Source: Luteibacter aegosomaticola
Lineage (GTDB): Bacteria > Pseudomonadota > Gammaproteobacteria > Xanthomonadales > Rhodanobacteraceae
DNA: 64,000 nt
Assembly (NCBI RefSeq): GCF_023078475.1
Contig: NZ_CP095741.1
Span: 4,872,001 to 4,936,000, forward strand
Direction of reading: 5' to 3'
The stretch's first letter is position 1, and every line of letters begins with the position of its first letter. Under the pieces are notes generated by a model. The model was not told the origin of the DNA. It was given only the letters and a program-made list of their open reading frames with translations, and ran no database searches. This document shows, in pieces, positions 51,160 to 60,015 of this stretch. Both the position numbers and the translations under genes were made by a program.

Positions 51160-51183
51160 ATCGCGTGCAAGCACGCTCCTACA
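51160..51183 (-). repeat. Single REP element (variant)
   Basis: A reverse REP copy with two matched changes (GCGTGCAAGCACGC), preserving the stem by compensation. It supplies the stop codon of the small gene at 51179. Confidence 0.82.
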
Positions 51184-51328
51184 GGGTGGGGGCGTGCTGG
51201 GGTGGGTCGGGTTTGTGTTGCGGGTCGCCGGAGCCTGTATTCACCGGTTCGACCGGACCTGGGGGCTGGCCGTGGCTGGGGTCGCCGGAGCCGGTGGTGG
51301 GTTCGTCGTAGGTATCGCGCGGTGGCAT
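51179..51328 (-). CDS. Small Pro/Gly-rich protein with TGSGDP repeats
   Basis: This 49-residue protein starts MPPRDTYDEPTTGSGDPSHG and contains two TGSGDP-x-H units separated by a QPPGPVEPVN spacer. GGGAG lies seven bases before the ATG, a good ribosome site. It is too short for standard gene finders and lies in a gap of about 240 bp. Its TAG stop is inside a REP element. The sequence is disordered and no function is known; the in-frame repeats and ribosome site argue for a real gene. Confidence 0.55.
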   Translation of the reverse strand: MPPRDTYDEPTTGSGDPSHGQPPGPVEPVNTGSGDPQHKPDPPQHAPTL

Positions 51329-51387
51329 GGTGGCGCTCCCGGCAAGGCGGTCCGCTTAGCGAAGCACCGCGCGCGTCAACGCCGCGT

Positions 51388-52293
51388 TCACGCTTTCCGG
51401 GCCAGCGCCACGCAGAAGTCGACGAAGGCGCGCACCTTGGGTGGTGCGTGCCGCCGCGTCGGGTAGAACGCGTACAGTGGGAACATTTCCTCGGCGTAGT
51501 CGGGGAACAGTTCAACGAGACGGCCATCTTCCAGCGCATCGCGGACGCTCACTTCCAGTACCTGAGCCACGCCCGCCCCGGCGACGCACAGGCCGTACAT
51601 GGTGGCCGAATCGGTCACCAGGATCGGGCCGGTAGTGTCGATGGTGGTGATCTTGCCGCGGCGGTGGAATTCCCACTCGAACGGGCGGCGGGTCACCGGG
51701 TCGCGGAACTGGATGCAGGCATGGCCCGCGAGGTCCTTCGGCGTGCGTGGCGCGCCGTGCGCGGCGAGGTACGAAGGCGCGGCCACCGTAAGCACCCGGG
51801 TGTCGAGCAGCTTGCGCGCCACCAGCGAGGACGATTCGGGCACGCCGAAGCGCACGGCGACGTCGATGCCCTCGGTGATCAGGTCACCCAGCTCATCGCG
51901 AGTGACGATCTCGATCTCCAGCTGCGGATGCGCGGCCAGGAAACCGGCGAGCTTCGGCGCCACCACCAGTCGCGAGAACATCGGATCGAGGCTGACCCGC
52001 ATACGGCCACGCACGGCCTGGGCATCGCCGGAGGCGGATAGCGCGGCGTCTTCAATGCCCGATAGCAGCGGCCCGACCTGAGCCACCAGGCGCTCGCCCT
52101 CGTCGGTGAGGTGCACCGAGCGCGTGGTCCGCTGCAGCAGCCGCACGCCCAATCGCGTTTCGAGCCGGCCGATGGCGCGGCTTACACCCGAAGGCGAGAG
52201 GCCCAGGGCGTCGGCGGCGCGGGCGAAGTTGCCCGTCTCCACCACGGAAACGAGGACGCTCAGGTTGCCTAGTAGGCGGCCATCGGTGGGCAT
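51388..52293 (-). CDS. LysR-family transcriptional regulator
   Basis: This 301-residue LysR protein has MPTDGRLLGNLSVLVSVVET and NFARAADALGLSPSGVSRAI as the DNA-binding start, and an effector domain (about 95-295). ATG 52293 gives a typical length; in-frame GTG codons at 52320 and 52338 would add 9 or 15 residues. No divergent partner is present, since the upstream copBA operon is on the same strand; the targets are unknown. Confidence 0.88.
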   Translation of the reverse strand: MPTDGRLLGNLSVLVSVVETGNFARAADALGLSPSGVSRAIGRLETRLGVRLLQRTTRSVHLTDEGERLVAQVGPLLSGIEDAALSASGDAQAVRGRMRVSLDPMFSRLVVAPKLAGFLAAHPQLEIEIVTRDELGDLITEGIDVAVRFGVPESSSLVARKLLDTRVLTVAAPSYLAAHGAPRTPKDLAGHACIQFRDPVTRRPFEWEFHRRGKITTIDTTGPILVTDSATMYGLCVAGAGVAQVLEVSVRDALEDGRLVELFPDYAEEMFPLYAFYPTRRHAPPKVRAFVDFCVALARKA

Positions 52294-52365
52294 ACGCGGA
52301 GACTCATGATCGTTGGTCACGAACCTTCCGTCAGTCACGACCGCGGGTCAATACCCGCGCCAACC

Positions 52366-53331
52366 TCAGAACCAGAGCCGGACACCCGCGACCCAGCGCC
52401 GGTCGGTGACGCGCCGCCCCTGCTCGCTCGCCAGATCAGCCGTACCACCGGTGAGATGCTCCCAGGCCACGCCAACGTAGGGCGCGAATGCGCGGGCGAA
52501 CTCGTAACGCAGGCGCAGTCCACCTTCGACCGAGGCGATGCCCGAACGCAGCGCGCGCTGCGGGTCCGCCTTGCCGTACGCATTTACTTCGAGCTCAGGC
52601 TGCAGGATCAACCGCTGGGTGAAGCGCAACTCGTATTCCGCGCGGACACGGCCCGCGGTACGGCCGCCCTGCCCCACATAAGCCGTGGCTTCCAGCTCGA
52701 ACCAGTAAGGTGCGAGACCTTGCACACCGAAGGCCGCCCACTGGCGCTTCGGGCCTTCGCCAAAATCACTGCGCACACCGAGCTGCGTATCCCAGAACGT
52801 GGCGATCGCGTGGCTCCACAACGCCTCCACATCGCCATCCTGCGGGCGCCGGCCTTCGCGTTCGCCTTCGGTGCGTAGCCAAAGCTTGTTGGTGTCGTTG
52901 CCATACCAACCCTCGGCTTCCCACGACTGGCCGTGGCCGCCCTGCCCCGCGAAGGCTTCGAGCTTGTCGATAAGCAGCATCGAAGACGCGGCCGTGTCGT
53001 CCATGTCGTGCATGGCCATGCCATGCATCGCGGCGGGCATGATGCCGTCGGAATAGTCAGGATTTCTCGCATCGGCGGGCGCTTTCCCGCCCTGCATCGG
53101 GCCCATCTTCATCGCGCCCATGCCATCCATGCCGCTCATGTCATGGCCCGCGTGGACGTCTTGTGCCGGTGCGGTGGCCGGTGGCGACGCGGCTTGCGCA
53201 GGTTGCGCAGCCGCTTGGCCGTGCATAGCCGAATGATCCATCGCGCCATGGTCCATGCCCTGCATCTGCGACATGTCCTGTGCCGCCGCGCCAAGTGGCC
53301 ACAACATCAAAGCCAGATACACGCGCTTCAT
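52366..53331 (-). CDS. copB: Copper resistance protein B, outer-membrane
   Basis: The 321-residue protein has a signal peptide (MKRVYLALMLWPLGAAAQ), a Met/His-rich region (about 20-95, with DMSQMQGMDHGAMDHSAMHG and HDMSGMDGMGAMKMGPMQGG) and a C-terminal beta-barrel region (about 100-321) ending in the aromatic F (GVRLWF). The Met/His motifs bind copper. CopB works with CopA to sequester copper in the periplasm and outer membrane. It overlaps copA by four bases. Confidence 0.92.
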   Translation of the reverse strand: MKRVYLALMLWPLGAAAQDMSQMQGMDHGAMDHSAMHGQAAAQPAQAASPPATAPAQDVHAGHDMSGMDGMGAMKMGPMQGGKAPADARNPDYSDGIMPAAMHGMAMHDMDDTAASSMLLIDKLEAFAGQGGHGQSWEAEGWYGNDTNKLWLRTEGEREGRRPQDGDVEALWSHAIATFWDTQLGVRSDFGEGPKRQWAAFGVQGLAPYWFELEATAYVGQGGRTAGRVRAEYELRFTQRLILQPELEVNAYGKADPQRALRSGIASVEGGLRLRYEFARAFAPYVGVAWEHLTGGTADLASEQGRRVTDRRWVAGVRLWF

Positions 53332-55013
53332 GACACCACCACTTCGCGGAACATGCCCGCTTCCATGTGGTACAGCATGTGGCAGTGAAACGCCCAGCGT
53401 CCCAGGTTATCGGCGGTGACCGCGTAGCTCACCTGCTGCGCCGGCTGCACGTTCACCGTGTGCTTGCGCACCTGGAAACCGCCGTGCGGCTGCTCCAGCT
53501 CGCTCCACATGCCGTGCAGGTGGATCGGGTGGTTCATCATCGTGTCGTTGACGAGGGTCACGCGCAGGCGCTCGCCCGAACGGAAATGGATCGGCTTCGC
53601 TTCGGAATACTTCTGGCCATCGAAGCCCCATGCAAAGCGCTCCATGTTCCCCGTGAGGTGGAGCTCGATCGTTCGCGATGGCTCGCGCGTATCGAGCGAA
53701 CCGCCCACGGTATGCAGATCCGCATAGGTCAGCACGCGATGCGTACGATCGCGCAGGCCCACACCCGGATCATCGAGGTTGGTGCGCGGCATATCGACGT
53801 GCATGTCGGTATTCGGGCCGTACTCGGTGCTGGCGTGGTGTGCCATCACCATGTCGCCATCACTGGAATCACCCGCCATCGAACCCATCATGTCGCGCAT
53901 CGCAAGGCGCGGGCGCGGATCGAGCGCGGGTACGTCCGCCTGCATGCCGGCACGCGGCGCTAGCGTGGCGCGCGCATAGCCCGAACGGTCGATCGATTGG
54001 GCGAACACGGTGTACGCACGATCGTCGGTGGGCGTGACGATCACATCGTACGTCTCGGCCGCCGACAGCCTCAGCTCGTCCACATCCACCGGCACGACGT
54101 CCTGACCATCGGCCGCCACGACCTGCATGCGCAGGCCCGGAATGCGCAGGTCGAAGATGGAGTTCGACGAACCATTGATCAAACGCAGCCGCACGCGCTC
54201 GCCCGGCTTGAATTCGCCGGTCCAGTTGCCCGCGGGCGCCCTGCCGTTCACCAGGTACGTGTACGTGGCGCCGGAGACATCGGCCAGGTCCGTGGGGTTC
54301 ATGCGCATCTGGTTCCACATCCGGCGCATGGCGACCGCATCGTGGAAACCCTTCTCCCGCGCATCGCGGAGAAAGCCGGCCAGCGTCGGCTGGCCGTAGT
54401 TGTAGATATCCGACCGCGTGCGCAGCTTCGCGTAGACCCGCTCGGGATCCTCATCGCTCCAGTCGCTGATCAGGATGACGTGCTCGCGATCCGCCGGATA
54501 GCGTTCCCCGCTCGCGGGCTCGATCACGATGGCACCGTAGAGCCCGCTCTGCTCCTGGAAGCGGCTGTGCGCGTGGTACCAGTACGTGCCCGCCTGCTTC
54601 GCGGGGAAGCGGTAGGTGAAGGCCGTACGCGCGGGGATGCCATCGAAGCTCAGGCCCGGCACGCCGTCCTGGTTCGCCGGCACGATCAGGCCGTGCCAGT
54701 GAATCGATGTCACCGTATCCAGCTGGTTCGTGATGGCGATGCGCACGTCGTCACCCTCGCGCCAGCGCAGCGTCGGCCCCGGCACGCCACCGTTCACGGT
54801 GACTGCCGTGCGGGCCTTACCGGTGAAGTCCACCGCGGCCTCGCGCACGGCCAGCTGGAACGCCGGGCCCTGCAGCGCGGCCATAGCGGGCATCGACGCA
54901 TCAGCCTGCCCGGCACGCACCACGCCCGCCGCCAGGCCCACGCCTGCTACCGCCAGCCCCTGGACGAAGCGGCGGCGGGAGGGGTCGAACGGGGCAAGGG
55001 GGCGGCCGTGCAT
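53328..55013 (-). CDS. copA: Multicopper oxidase, copper resistance protein A
   Basis: The 561-residue protein has a Tat signal (DPSRRRFVQGLAVAGVGLAA) and three cupredoxin domains. Copper ligands are SIHWHGLIVP, YWYHAHSRFQ, HPIHLHGMW and the type-1 motif FHCHMLYHMEAGMF. A Met-rich insert (about 390-430, MRDMMGSMAGDSSDGDMVMA) is typical for CopA. It oxidises or binds Cu(I) in the periplasm. ATG 55013 is chosen because it precedes the Tat signal; the frame upstream is not coding. No copper regulator gene is adjacent. Confidence 0.92.
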   Translation of the reverse strand: MHGRPLAPFDPSRRRFVQGLAVAGVGLAAGVVRAGQADASMPAMAALQGPAFQLAVREAAVDFTGKARTAVTVNGGVPGPTLRWREGDDVRIAITNQLDTVTSIHWHGLIVPANQDGVPGLSFDGIPARTAFTYRFPAKQAGTYWYHAHSRFQEQSGLYGAIVIEPASGERYPADREHVILISDWSDEDPERVYAKLRTRSDIYNYGQPTLAGFLRDAREKGFHDAVAMRRMWNQMRMNPTDLADVSGATYTYLVNGRAPAGNWTGEFKPGERVRLRLINGSSNSIFDLRIPGLRMQVVAADGQDVVPVDVDELRLSAAETYDVIVTPTDDRAYTVFAQSIDRSGYARATLAPRAGMQADVPALDPRPRLAMRDMMGSMAGDSSDGDMVMAHHASTEYGPNTDMHVDMPRTNLDDPGVGLRDRTHRVLTYADLHTVGGSLDTREPSRTIELHLTGNMERFAWGFDGQKYSEAKPIHFRSGERLRVTLVNDTMMNHPIHLHGMWSELEQPHGGFQVRKHTVNVQPAQQVSYAVTADNLGRWAFHCHMLYHMEAGMFREVVVS

Positions 55014-55143
55014 GGCGAGCGAGGATCCGGTAAACGCGGTGGGAGGCCGAGCGTAACGATGCCCGCGGTACCGCGACAACTCTGGAGCAGGCTCCTTGCG
55101 GCTGCACGGCCTGTTCACCGGCGCGGCTTAATGATCGAAGGCC

Positions 55144-57096
55144 ATGAAGCCCAGGGTTTCCCGGACCAGGCAAGCCTCCAACCGGTCGCTCGCCGACGCG
55201 GCGGCCGCACTCGCGGGAGCGAAAAAGGGCAAGCCCGATCCAGCGTTCTTCGCACCACAGCTTGCACGCCTGCGCGAGACGCCACCGCAGGGCGATCGCT
55301 GGCTGCACGAGGTGAAGTGGGATGGTTACCGCATCCTGGCAGGCATCGCGAAGGGCGAGGTCCGACTCTGGTCGCGCAACGCCCTGCCCTGGAACGATCG
55401 CATCCCGGACATCGTGCGAGCCATCGAGGCCTTGGGTCTCGACAGCGCACGACTGGATGGCGAACTGATCGCGCTCGATGCGCACGGCCGCAGCGATTTC
55501 AATGCACTGCAGAAAACATTGGCCGGCGAAGCAGACGCGCCGCTCGCTTACATGCTTTTCGACATGCCTTTCCTGCAGGGCTACGACCTCTCGCGCATGG
55601 CGTTGGTCGAACGCAAGGGACTCCTCGAGCGCTTGCTTAAAGGCGTGAAGACGCCGCTCCACTTCAGCGCCCACAGCGTCGGCGACGGTGATGACGCCTT
55701 CGCGGCCGCCATGCGTCAACAGCTGGAAGGCATCGTGTCCAAGCGCATCGACGGTGCGTATCACAGCGGCCGCAACGATGACTGGTTGAAGATCAAGCGA
55801 CTCGAGTCCGATGAGTTCGCGGTGGTCGGTTATACGGCCGCGAAAGGCACGCGCCTGTCGTTCGGCTCGCTGCTTTTGGCGAGGCCGGGCACAAAAGGCC
55901 GATGGATCTATGTGGGCCGCGTGGGCACGGGTTTCACCGACGCCATGCTGCGCCAGCTCGGCAAATCGCTAGCCAGGGGTGGCCAGAAGAAGCCGCCCAT
56001 CCCGCTCGACGGTATCGATCCCCTGCTCCACGGCGCGCTATGGGTCGAGCCTACCGTGGTCGCCGAGGTGTATTTTCGCGGCATCGGCAACCACCACCTG
56101 CTGCGGCAGCCGAGCCTGAAAGCGCTGCGCGCGGATAAATCCCCTGGTGACCTGCGCGATAGCGACCGTCCCCGCACTACCGCCGTACGCACCAAGACGA
56201 GGAAGACGCCCGTGGCTGCCGATGCGATCACCATCACCCACCCCGAGCGGGTCGTGTACCCGGACGATGGCATCACCAAACAAGAGGTCGCGGACTACTA
56301 CAAGGCGGTGATGCCGTGGATCCTGCCACCGATCGCCGACCGGCCCATGCCCATGCTGCGCTGTCCTGGGGGCATCGGTGAGCCGTGCTTCTTCCAGAAG
56401 CACATGATCAACGGGCTGCACCATGTCGGTTCGGCAAAATTGAAGGAGGAAAGCGGCGCGCAGGCCGTCTACCTCTACCCGAAGGATGCCGATGGATTGT
56501 TGGAACTGGTGCAATTCGGCGCGATCGAATTCCACCCGTGGGGTTCGCACGTCAAGACGCCGGATGCCGCCGACCGGGTGATTTTCGACCTGGATCCGGG
56601 CGACGGCGTCGCCTGGGCTCGCGTGGTGGCGGGGGCCCGGATGATTAGGGATTTTCTCAAGCAGATAGGCCTAACCTCCTTCGTGCGTACGACGGGCGGC
56701 AAGGGGCTCCATGTCGTGGTGCCACTCGCACCCGCTGCCGACTGGGATACCGTGCGCACCTTTGCACGCGGGTTCGCGGAGGCCATGGCTGAGGCACACT
56801 CTGCCGAATTTGTCGCCACAGCGGCAAAGAAGGTGCGCAGCGGCAAGATTTACCTCGACTACCTGCGCAACGGCCGGGGCGCGACCGCCGTGGCGTCGTA
56901 TTCGCTGCGGGCTCGCGCTGGCGCGCCGGTGGCTGTACCACTGCGCTGGGAAGACCTCGGCAAGCTCACCTCCGGCGCGGACTTCACCATCCATAGCGTG
57001 CCCAAGCGTCTGGCACGCTTGAAAAAGGACCCCTGGGAGGGGATCGACTCGCTGCGCCAGGGCCTGGATGACGTGATGTCGCAGCTGGGCCTGTAG
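55144..57096 (+). CDS. ligD: ATP-dependent DNA ligase LigD (ligase-polymerase)
   Basis: The 650-residue protein has an N-terminal ATP-dependent ligase domain with active-site Lys in HEVKWDGYRILAG (motif I, near 56), ARLDGELIALD, MLFDMPFLQ and EGIVSKRIDGAYHSG (motif IV/V), plus an OB-fold. A C-terminal primase-like polymerase domain (about 370-640) contains IFDLDPGDGVAW (catalytic Asp pair) and FVRTTGGKGLHVVVPL. The 3'-phosphoesterase domain found at the front of many LigD proteins is absent. It acts in non-homologous end joining with Ku; no ku gene is in this window. Confidence 0.92.
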   Translation: MKPRVSRTRQASNRSLADAAAALAGAKKGKPDPAFFAPQLARLRETPPQGDRWLHEVKWDGYRILAGIAKGEVRLWSRNALPWNDRIPDIVRAIEALGLDSARLDGELIALDAHGRSDFNALQKTLAGEADAPLAYMLFDMPFLQGYDLSRMALVERKGLLERLLKGVKTPLHFSAHSVGDGDDAFAAAMRQQLEGIVSKRIDGAYHSGRNDDWLKIKRLESDEFAVVGYTAAKGTRLSFGSLLLARPGTKGRWIYVGRVGTGFTDAMLRQLGKSLARGGQKKPPIPLDGIDPLLHGALWVEPTVVAEVYFRGIGNHHLLRQPSLKALRADKSPGDLRDSDRPRTTAVRTKTRKTPVAADAITITHPERVVYPDDGITKQEVADYYKAVMPWILPPIADRPMPMLRCPGGIGEPCFFQKHMINGLHHVGSAKLKEESGAQAVYLYPKDADGLLELVQFGAIEFHPWGSHVKTPDAADRVIFDLDPGDGVAWARVVAGARMIRDFLKQIGLTSFVRTTGGKGLHVVVPLAPAADWDTVRTFARGFAEAMAEAHSAEFVATAAKKVRSGKIYLDYLRNGRGATAVASYSLRARAGAPVAVPLRWEDLGKLTSGADFTIHSVPKRLARLKKDPWEGIDSLRQGLDDVMSQLGL

Positions 57097-57128
57097 ACTT
57101 GGCGAATTCCACCCTGGCCTGACGCCCC

Positions 57129-58025
57129 ATGTTCGCCTCGCTACCCATCTTCCTGCGCGTACCGCTCGCCTGCCTGCTCCTGCTGGTCAACACGGTACTG
57201 CACGTGCTGCCGCTGTTCCTGCTGACGCTGGTCCGCCTGGTACTGCCGGTGCGCGCCCTGCGCCAGGCCTGTGGCGCCGCGCTGGTCGGTATCGCGGAGA
57301 GCTGGCTCAGCGTAAACAGCTGGCTGTGGGGCGCATTCACGCGTACGCGCTGGACGATCGAAGGCGTGGATGGCCTGGCGCCGCGCGATAACTACCTTGT
57401 GGTCTGTAACCACCAGAGCTGGATCGATATTCCTGCCCTGCAAAAGGTTTTCAACCGCCGTATCCCGTTCATGCGCTTCTTCCTGAAGAGCCAGCTGATC
57501 TGGGTGCCGTTGCTTGGCCCGGCTTGGTGGGCGCTGGATTTCCCCTTCATGAAGCGCCATTCGCGCGAAGAGCTCGAGCGCCATCCGGAACTCAAGTCGC
57601 GCGACCGCGATGCCACGCGCCGCGCCTGCGAGAAGTTCCGCCATGTCCCCGTGGCCATCATGAACTTCACCGAAGGCACCCGCTTCACCCAGGCCAAGCA
57701 CGACGCACAGAAATCGCCGTACCGGCACCTGCTCCGCCCGAAGGCCGGCGGCGTGGCATTTGTCGTCGATGCGATGGGTGATGCCATCCGCCACATGCTC
57801 GATGTGACCATCGTGTACCCCGATGGCGCTGGCAGCATGATGGACATGATTGCGGGGCGCATTCGCGAAGTGCGTATCCACGTGCGCAAGCTGCCCATCC
57901 TGGACAGCATGCGCGGCGATTACGAAAACGACACGGCGTTCCGCGAGCGTTTCCAGGCGTGGATCAACCAGCTATGGACGGAAAAGGACGAGCGCATCGC
58001 GCAGATGCTCACCAAGCCGGTCTGA
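57129..58025 (+). CDS. 1-acyl-glycerol-phosphate acyltransferase (PlsC/YihG-like)
   Basis: The 298-residue membrane protein has an N-terminal hydrophobic stretch (about 5-45), the PlsC motif NHQSWIDIPAL (His-x4-Asp catalytic pair) and FTEGTRFT (motif III). The C-terminal region has a cluster of charged residues. It transfers fatty acyl chains to lysophosphatidic acid or related lipids. It follows ligD by 32 bp with no operon partner. The best match by pattern is YihG-type. Confidence 0.87.
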   Translation: MFASLPIFLRVPLACLLLLVNTVLHVLPLFLLTLVRLVLPVRALRQACGAALVGIAESWLSVNSWLWGAFTRTRWTIEGVDGLAPRDNYLVVCNHQSWIDIPALQKVFNRRIPFMRFFLKSQLIWVPLLGPAWWALDFPFMKRHSREELERHPELKSRDRDATRRACEKFRHVPVAIMNFTEGTRFTQAKHDAQKSPYRHLLRPKAGGVAFVVDAMGDAIRHMLDVTIVYPDGAGSMMDMIAGRIREVRIHVRKLPILDSMRGDYENDTAFRERFQAWINQLWTEKDERIAQMLTKPV

Positions 58026-58031
58026 TCGGTT

Positions 58032-58841
58032 TTATTTCGTTTCGTCCTTGAGCTTTTGTTCGAGCTTGTCGCGACCGGATTGCGCGTAGGCGGCGCAGGT
58101 TTTGCCTTCGCCTTGTTCCGGGTGCGGCGTCACCAGGATGTCGCAGGGCAATGCCGCCACGCGGTCGAACGTCTTGCGGTATTCGGCGACGTAGGCGGGA
58201 TGATCGCTGTAGCGATACGTATCCGACGAGAACGCGAACAGGCTGTCGGCGTAAGCGATGTGCTTGCAGGTGCTGCCTTCGCAGCTGTCCCACGTCCACG
58301 ACGTACCGCCGGGCGTATGGCCCGGCGAGATGTGCGCCGTGAGTTTCAGCGGCCCCACCGTCACGACCGTTCCGTCGGTGATATCGCCCTTCACCGGGAA
58401 TACGGGGTAGGCGTCTTTTGAACCGGCGACGTATTGCGGATCATCCGGATCCTGGCCACCCAGGCGCATGGCTTTCGCGCCTGCCGCCGTCGCGCGCACG
58501 GTAGCGCCGCTGTCCTTTGCCAGCTGGCCGATCGCACCCGCATGGTCATGATGCGCATGCGAGTTGAGGATCAGCTTGATATCGCGCACGCGGAAGCCGA
58601 GCTTGCGGATGTTGGCTTCGATCAACGTGGCGTTACCGGTCCACGTGCCATCAATGAGGATGTGGCCCTGTGGCGACGTGATCAGGATGGAAGAGAGACC
58701 CTTCGTGCCCACCTGGTAAGCATTGCCATAAATCACGTGCGGCGTAGCGGGTTCGCTCCATGCCGGCACGGGTGCCGTCGGTGAAGCAGCGAAAGCGGGC
58801 AGGGCGATAAGGCCGGTAAGCAAGGGCAGGGCGCGGCGCAT
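58032..58841 (-). CDS. Subclass B3 metallo-beta-lactamase
   Basis: The 269-residue protein has a signal peptide (MRRALPLLTGLIALPAFAA). The B3 zinc sites are NSHAHHDHAGAIGQ (His116, His118, Asp120, His121), SPGHTPGGTSWTW (His196) and VTPHPEQGEG (His263). All ligands are canonical, so carbapenem hydrolysis is plausible. GGGGGA before ATG 58841 sets the start. It is a chromosomal enzyme convergent with the acyltransferase gene, with no regulator nearby, which points to intrinsic rather than acquired resistance. Confidence 0.9.
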   Translation of the reverse strand: MRRALPLLTGLIALPAFAASPTAPVPAWSEPATPHVIYGNAYQVGTKGLSSILITSPQGHILIDGTWTGNATLIEANIRKLGFRVRDIKLILNSHAHHDHAGAIGQLAKDSGATVRATAAGAKAMRLGGQDPDDPQYVAGSKDAYPVFPVKGDITDGTVVTVGPLKLTAHISPGHTPGGTSWTWDSCEGSTCKHIAYADSLFAFSSDTYRYSDHPAYVAEYRKTFDRVAALPCDILVTPHPEQGEGKTCAAYAQSGRDKLEQKLKDETK

Positions 58842-58929
58842 TGGGATGTCCCCCGTGGATGGACGCGCAGCATAGCGGCGAGGCCCGGCCGTGCGCCGGG
58901 CCATGGTGTGGCGAAATACGGGCGCGCGA

Positions 58930-60015
58930 TCAGCCCCGCGCAGCGGGGCGTCGCTTACGGGCGCGCCAGAACAGGAAACCCGTCACCAACAGGAAGCTTG
59001 GGAGCAAGCCGGTAAACGTAGCCACGATGCGCCACGCGAGGCCACCTACGGCCGCCGAGTGAATCGGGAACAACGAATCCGCGAGACGCCCGCCGGTGCC
59101 CAGCTTCGTGGCATCCACGCCGCCCAGCACCTTCGCATCATGCCCATCGATATACACCGAGCTACGCCCGGCGAGATTCCATTCGCCCGCATGGCGGACG
59201 CGCATCACGATCGTGCCAGAGTCCTTGCCGGGCAACATGAGACGCGTGAGCTCGGCATCCGGCGCCGCAGCGTGCGCGGCGGCCAGCACGGCGACCCAGT
59301 CGACCGGGCCATCCAGCGGTGCCGTCTTCGGCGGCTTCGCCGGCGCCTTCTCACCGAACGCCGCCGTCAAACCGTTACGTACCGCACCGCGATACGCCAT
59401 GGTGGTACCCGTGCCGATCATCACGATCAGCAAGGGAAGGGCGACGACGCCGACCGCGCGGTGAAAGCTGGCCCAGCGCAGCAACGGCGGCTGCGTATGC
59501 GGCTTCAGGTGCTTCAGCGCGCGCTGACGGCCGGGCCAGTACAGCCACACACCCGAAAACAGCATGAAAAGGCCTGTGCACGCGACCACGCCCAACACCG
59601 TTTCACCGATCTCCCCGGAAAGCAGGTGCGTGTGCCAATCCATCAGCAGGAGCAAGCCGTCGCTCAGCTTATGCCGGGTCAGCAAAGGCTCACCCGTCGT
59701 CGCGTCAAAGTAGAAACGATCACCGCCACGTGCCTGCGCTTCCCACACCGGCATATCGTCATCGGGCAACGAAACACCGCGCAGGCCTTTCGCCTCCTTC
59801 GACGCCAGCACGATCGCAAGCGAGCGCCCCTGCGTCGCCAGGTCCGGCAGTGGCCGCGACGTCAGTTCCGGGTGCCCAGCCGCCACGAGCGGATCCTCCC
59901 ATAGCAGCACGCTGCCGGAGAGGGTCACCAGCGCCAGCAGCAGGCCGAGGGACAGGCCCAGCCACAGGTGCAGGGTCTTCAGGGTGCTGCGAAAGCGGCG
60001 CGGGCGTGGGGTCAT
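58930..60015 (-). CDS. PepSY-domain membrane protein (iron reductase-like, PiuB family)
   Basis: The 361-residue protein has four transmembrane helices (about 15-37, 135-158, 185-210, 330-350) and periplasmic PepSY parts (about 60-110, 220-300). The first helix contains LKTLHLWLGLSLGLLLALVT. PepSY-TM proteins next to siderophore receptors act as ferric-siderophore reductases. It shares a base with the receptor stop (TGATG), which supports coupling and iron uptake. Confidence 0.88.
   Translation of the reverse strand: MTPRPRRFRSTLKTLHLWLGLSLGLLLALVTLSGSVLLWEDPLVAAGHPELTSRPLPDLATQGRSLAIVLASKEAKGLRGVSLPDDDMPVWEAQARGGDRFYFDATTGEPLLTRHKLSDGLLLLMDWHTHLLSGEIGETVLGVVACTGLFMLFSGVWLYWPGRQRALKHLKPHTQPPLLRWASFHRAVGVVALPLLIVMIGTGTTMAYRGAVRNGLTAAFGEKAPAKPPKTAPLDGPVDWVAVLAAAHAAAPDAELTRLMLPGKDSGTIVMRVRHAGEWNLAGRSSVYIDGHDAKVLGGVDATKLGTGGRLADSLFPIHSAAVGGLAWRIVATFTGLLPSFLLVTGFLFWRARKRRPAARG

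Noticed and set aside
5162..51183. REP copies considered as a CRISPR array or MITE
   Set aside because: Copies are dispersed over 46 kb, not regularly spaced, with no spacers, no target duplications and no cas genes.
51034..52041. 335-codon plus-strand open frame over the LysR gene
   Set aside because: It is the antisense shadow of the LysR gene and the end of the NmrA-like gene; no domain is recognisable.
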